Of a stretch of 64,000 nt of DNA, positions 60,795 to 64,000 are shown in pieces (position 1 is the stretch's first letter; each line of letters begins with the position of its first letter). Location of the stretch: contig JACPGB010000047.1 in assembly GCA_016182655.1 (NCBI GenBank), positions 140,972-204,971 on the forward strand, written 5' to 3'. The translations under genes were made by a program, and so were the position numbers. Under the pieces are notes generated by a model. It made no database searches. It had not been told where the DNA came from and saw nothing but the letters and a program-made list of their open reading frames with translations. Origin of the DNA: Deltaproteobacteria bacterium. Lineage in GTDB: Bacteria; Desulfobacterota; GWC2-55-46.

Positions 60795-61430
60795 TCAGCC
60801 TATTATCGCGCTGTCCGGATCGCGCGTCTCGCTCAAGCCCGCGACATCGAACTGGAACCCCTGGGTGTAGGGGTGCTGTTTTCCGGCCGCGTAGTCTTTC
60901 GCTATCTGGGCGTAAGCGTCCCTCGCGTCGTCGACGGACATCCTGTCGTTCACGATCTCGGAGGCCAGGTTGAGCGCGAGGTAGTTCATCGGCTCGCTGT
61001 CGCACCTTGCCGCGAGCGTCCCTTTGGTCCTCTCGATTATGAGGCTCCCGTCGAACTCGGCAAGGTCGTCGAACTTATCCGCCGGGACCTTGAACGCTAT
61101 CTGCCCTTCGAGGACGTCGTTGTGCTGTTTCGGGAAGTTGTGCGGGATTGCGTCCCTGTAGACGATTATCTCCTGCCAGTCGCCCTGGCTGTTCCATACG
61201 AGCATCGAAGGGGTCGAGGCCGCGGGCTCGCCGTATTTTGATATCATGTCGTTGGCGGCCTTTTTCGAGGCGTCAGGCCAGCCTGATATGACGCTTTTCG
61301 CGGACGAGGCCTTTGCAGACGAGCTTAAGGGCGGGGGGTTGCCGGACGCGCGGCCAGGCGCGAGCGCGCCAGAGGCTACCGCGAATAGAAGCGCCGTCGA
61401 AATCGCGATGAGAGGTCTTATTTTGTGCAT
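60795..61430 (-). CDS. Exported protein of unknown function
   Basis: I do not assign this 211-residue protein to a named family. It has a signal peptide (LIAISTALLFAVASGALAPG) and a soluble domain with features such as ASKKAANDMISKYGEPA, SMLVWNSQGDWQEIIVYRDA, IPHNFPKQHNDVLEGQIAF and LAARCDSEPMNYLALNLA. The His-rich IPHNFPKQHND might bind metal. GGAGG precedes the ATG. Similar proteins probably exist in other proteobacteria, but I cannot confirm this here. It is convergent with the kinase gene and separated by the terminator at 60740. Confidence 0.6.
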   Translation of the reverse strand: MHKIRPLIAISTALLFAVASGALAPGRASGNPPPLSSSAKASSAKSVISGWPDASKKAANDMISKYGEPAASTPSMLVWNSQGDWQEIIVYRDAIPHNFPKQHNDVLEGQIAFKVPADKFDDLAEFDGSLIIERTKGTLAARCDSEPMNYLALNLASEIVNDRMSVDDARDAYAQIAKDYAAGKQHPYTQGFQFDVAGLSETRDPDSAIIG

Positions 61431-61537
61431 ACCATCCTCCTTGCTTTAGGGTCCCATTTGACTCAGGTTTCTTGAATTGAGCTTAGCCGCGTTCCAGAGT
61501 ACGTTCAACAAGGCCTCTTCCTGGCATTCAAAAAAAA

Positions 61538-61561
61538 CCGGCGCGCCAAAAGGCGCGCCTG
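61538..61561 (-). terminator. Terminator of the secreted paralogue B gene
   Basis: GGCGCGCC pairs with GGCGCGCC around AAAA (about 61540-61559). On the minus strand a run of eight T residues follows (complement of AAAAAAAA at 61531). Confidence 0.85.
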
Positions 61562-61587
61562 GGCCGGACCCGGAACGGCAAGACTCT

Positions 61588-62301
61588 TCAGTTCCTCGCT
61601 ACGAGGGCCGTCGACACCGACTTTTCTCCTGTCTTTACGACCCTTGAATCACAGACCTTGAAGGCATGGACCCTGGCCACACCGGCCCCTTCAAGCTCCT
61701 TTATGACCACGCCTTCGCAGAAGAGCCCCTTTCCGCCGGTCCTCTCGCCCATGTACCTTTTGCCGTCCCTGGCCCGCACAAAATCCAGGCCCATTGCGTT
61801 GATCTCCAGCGCCATCTCCTTCAAAAAGCCCTCGGACTCGGCCTGGGTTGCAACGGTCTCCTCAACGTGCGCGGTAACGCTTGAGTTCTTTATGTAATCG
61901 ACGCCAAGGAGTCCCCGGTTTGAATGGAAGGACGCGAGCTCGGCGCCGTTATTCATGGCCTTCGATTCCTTCTCGACGAGGAACTTCATCCCGCCGTCGC
62001 AGGACATGATCCAGTAGCTCTCCGGGCTCTCGGCGTTGACCCGCGCCTCTCCAAGAGAGACCTCCGTAAGTCTCGTCAGCCTCCCATGCCTCCTGGGGAT
62101 GATATAGGACGCCTCGCCGCCATTGTCCTTGCAGAGCGAGGCCATGCGCTCAAGGAGAGAGCGGGAATCGTCGTTCTCTAGCCTGAACCGGCCGTCAGCA
62201 GGGAGGACCTTTTCCAGATTGATATCAGAAGCGGCCGCGATCGCCGAAACTGTAAGCAAGAGGGTCAGAGTGCCTATCGCCGAAACAAGGGTCTTTTTCA
62301 T
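61588..62301 (-). CDS. Secreted protein of unknown family, paralogue B
   Basis: The 237-residue protein has a signal peptide (TLVSAIGTLTLLLTVSAIAA) and shares with the protein at 23272-24030 the block MASLCK, PRRHGRLTRLTEV, SCDGGMKFLVEK and NRGLLGVDYIK, with the same spacing. This copy has a C-terminal extension (about 160-237) absent from paralogue A. The two shared cysteines are conserved. The ATG at 62301 was chosen because AGGAG lies six bases upstream; a start six bases earlier would abut the ribosome site. Function is unknown. Confidence 0.7.
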   Translation of the reverse strand: MKKTLVSAIGTLTLLLTVSAIAAASDINLEKVLPADGRFRLENDDSRSLLERMASLCKDNGGEASYIIPRRHGRLTRLTEVSLGEARVNAESPESYWIMSCDGGMKFLVEKESKAMNNGAELASFHSNRGLLGVDYIKNSSVTAHVEETVATQAESEGFLKEMALEINAMGLDFVRARDGKRYMGERTGGKGLFCEGVVIKELEGAGVARVHAFKVCDSRVVKTGEKSVSTALVARN

Positions 62302-62307
62302 ATCCAT

Positions 62308-62669
62308 CTCCTTTTGGCTCAGGGATTTGTTCGCCCCGGATGATCATTCTATATTGGAAGAACCGTGCCAAACCGCAAAACAAAAGCAACATATTGAATT
62401 TACTGATTATTTACGGACTGACAGCCCTGGAGCCATCCGGAGGGGTCCGGGTCAAAAAGATACACTATGCTCATTTATGGCGCGGTAGCAGAAAGCACAA
62501 GGCGTACTCTTTGATCTTTTGGCTGATTTTCATGGCCTTGATAAGAGAAAAGGAAAACCACGGAAGCGGTCGCAATTGGCATATCCAACTTCGAGGGGGT
62601 TATCGCAAATCGGAAAATCTGATAGAATTCACATAAAATAAATTTTGCAGAGGCTAAACAGGGTAACCC
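62308..62669. other. Intergenic region without a supported gene
   Basis: The 360 bases hold only a frame of 98 codons (62340-62636) without database-like features, no palindrome of the main repeat types and no obvious promoter. It separates two divergent genes. Confidence 0.6.
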
Positions 62670-64000
62670 ATGCTGAATGTCCTTATAGTGCCTGATGGTC
62701 CGGAAAGCCAGGTCCAGGGGCTCCTTGACGGAAACAAGGTCGATGTCTTTGAAAACGGCGGATCGCTCTTTCACAAGGTAAAGAGGAACCACTACCATGT
62801 TGCGGTCCTCGAAGGTGCGCTCGAGCTAATCCCGTCGGTCAAGGTCGCCGACCCGAGGGTCATGGTCTTCTTTATCGGGGACCGCGACGACGTAGACGAG
62901 GTCGAGATCATCGCCACCGGCGCTTCCGCCGTCTTCAGGACCCCGCTCGATACCGAGAGGTTCAGGGCGGAGCTCGAGAAGATCGGCGAGTTCGTAAGGG
63001 TGAAGAAGGAGACGGAGGAGCTTGAGAGGGCGTTATCCGAAAGATACACCTTCGCCGGGATAGTCGGCAGGAACCCCCGGATGCTCGAGATATTCGACTA
63101 TCTCCGGAGGATAGCGCCGTACTTCAAGACCGTGACGGTATTGGGAGAGACCGGCGTCGGCAAGGAGGAGATAGCCAGGGCCCTGCACTCCATAAGCCCG
63201 TCTTCGAGGCACCCGTTCATCGCGTGCAACTGCGGGGCTCTCAACGAACACCTGATCGAGTCCGATTTTTTCGGACATAAGCGCGGGGCCTTTACCGGCG
63301 CGATAACCGACAAGGCGGGGATATTCGAGGCCGCGGGAGAAGGCACGGTCTTTCTTGACGAGATAGGCGACCTCCCGCTCTCCTTCCAGCCGCACCTCCT
63401 CCGGGTGCTCCAGAACGGGGACTTCAGAAAGGTCGGGTCGAATGCGCCCCTCAAGGCCAGGTGCAGGGTGATAGCCGCGACGAACCGCGACCTCGGAAGA
63501 GAAGTGAGGGAAAAGAGGTTCAGGGAGGACCTTTACTTCAGGCTCACGCCGCTCGTCGTACAGGTGCCTCCGCTTAAGGAAAGGCCCGACGACATAGCGC
63601 TCCTCAGCAGGCACATACTCGCGAGGTTCCAGCGAAGGACCGGCAAGTCGATAAGGGGCATAGCGATACCGGCCCAGAAGTCGCTTATGTCGTACGACTG
63701 GCCGGGCAACGTGAGAGAGCTCGAAAACGTCATAGAGCACATCGCCATCCTTACGAACGAGGAGTTCATAGGGCTTGAGGACCTCCCGTCGCATATAAGG
63801 GACAACCCGGCCAAGGAGGAGAGGAAGGGAGCGGAACAAAAAATGGATAATGCCGACCCGGCCTCGACCCAGCTCGACGCGCTCATCAGGAACCACATCA
63901 GGGCGGTATTGATGCAGTGCAACGGCAATAAGTCCAGGGCCGCCAGGGCTCTGGGCATAAGCAGGAGGACGCTCTTCAGGAAGATAGAGGAGTCGATGAG
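62670..64000 (+). CDS. Sigma-54 dependent activator with degenerate receiver, truncated by window edge
   Basis: The start ATG is at 62670 and the frame is open to the window end (443 codons). Residues about 1-118 look like a receiver that has lost its chemistry: VPDG where the acidic pair should be, HVAVLEGA with Glu in place of the phospho-acceptor Asp, and FRTPLD lacking the usual Lys. The AAA+ domain has GETGVGKEE (Walker A, near 158), GAFTGA (sigma-54 contact, near 206), TVFLDEIGDL (Walker B), and the arginine-finger region YFRLTPLVV. The C-terminal Fis-type helix-turn-helix begins near 425 (NKSRAARALGISRRTLFRKI). It activates sigma-54 promoters, perhaps constitutively, since the receiver cannot be phosphorylated normally. 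The stop lies beyond the window. Confidence 0.93.
   Translation, partial: MLNVLIVPDGPESQVQGLLDGNKVDVFENGGSLFHKVKRNHYHVAVLEGALELIPSVKVADPRVMVFFIGDRDDVDEVEIIATGASAVFRTPLDTERFRAELEKIGEFVRVKKETEELERALSERYTFAGIVGRNPRMLEIFDYLRRIAPYFKTVTVLGETGVGKEEIARALHSISPSSRHPFIACNCGALNEHLIESDFFGHKRGAFTGAITDKAGIFEAAGEGTVFLDEIGDLPLSFQPHLLRVLQNGDFRKVGSNAPLKARCRVIAATNRDLGREVREKRFREDLYFRLTPLVVQVPPLKERPDDIALLSRHILARFQRRTGKSIRGIAIPAQKSLMSYDWPGNVRELENVIEHIAILTNEEFIGLEDLPSHIRDNPAKEERKGAEQKMDNADPASTQLDALIRNHIRAVLMQCNGNKSRAARALGISRRTLFRKIEESM

Noticed and set aside
62340..62636. Small gene of 98 codons
   Set aside because: No ribosome site, no motif, and codon use unlike that of the neighbours; more likely random frame in lower-GC intergenic DNA.
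63033..63896. Open frame of 287 codons opposite the sigma-54 activator
   Set aside because: Shadow of the AAA+ domain; the plus frame contains GAFTGA and Walker motifs.

Overview
The window reads as a chromosomal segment of an uncultured Desulfobacterota (Deltaproteobacteria)-like bacterium of moderate to high GC. The inference rests on content: a bactofilin, several PAS/GGDEF/EAL signalling proteins, CxxCH cytochromes, an NtrC-type sigma-54 activator, a fused LplT-PlsC-Aas protein, GlnE, and many short dispersed palindromic repeats. No 16S or other decisive marker is present, so the phylum is an inference. No phage, IS transposase, CRISPR array or rRNA operon was found; one tRNA is present.

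Layout. 0-7 kb: the end of a bactofilin gene, a ClC channel gene 1 bp from endonuclease V, and a large membrane GGDEF-EAL protein. 7-16.5 kb: typA, a small c-type cytochrome, an ArsR/DUF2892 pair, a YprB-like exonuclease, an Ntn asparaginase, a DUF1992-bcp-cupin-RCC1 lipoprotein cluster and a response regulator-GGDEF protein. 16.7-30.8 kb: the trifunctional phospholipid repair protein, formate-THF ligase, a YkgJ/SEC-C protein, a secreted protein of unknown family, a PAS-only protein, a lysine 2,3-aminomutase with a MerR-like gene, fbp and a CDF-like transporter. 30.9-38.5 kb: the replication-origin neighbourhood, with dnaA-dnaN-rpmH-rnpA-yidD-yidC-mnmE all on the minus strand and DnaA boxes both upstream of dnaA and between dnaA and dnaN. 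38.5-45.6 kb: glutamate dehydrogenase, a DUF4388-TPR-ExeA-like ATPase and glnE. 46-55.8 kb: a tetraheme cytochrome behind a structured leader, then the proteostasis genes clpB, hsp20 and degP/htrA, then ubiX, serS and tRNA-Ser(UGA). 55.8-64 kb: small envelope proteins, a soluble 5xPAS histidine kinase, a second member of the unknown secreted family, and the start of a sigma-54 activator with a degenerate receiver.

Repeats. Four families are named here. R is about 175 bp, made of CTCCCC-type hairpins flanked by CCGCAGC..GCTGCGG-type hairpins. S is the GTCATTGCGAGGAGCG type. T is a palindrome centred on CTTTTTATAAAAAG. M is an 87-90 bp unit with conserved ends (near GCTCGGCGCAGGGCCAA and GGATTTGCCCGTCCGGC) and a variable interior. 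M sits inside the centre of R (four copies), S (one copy) and T (one copy), always at almost the same length, and also forms tandem arrays with a 90 bp period. This nested, constant-length element is the most unusual structure in the window.

Functional picture: the genes mix housekeeping replication, translation and protein quality control with nitrogen control (glnE, gdhA), one-carbon and sugar metabolism (fhs, fbp), periplasmic electron transfer and extensive c-di-GMP/PAS signalling. Several annotated starts were moved away from repeat-derived upstream extensions (ClC, fhs, ubiX).
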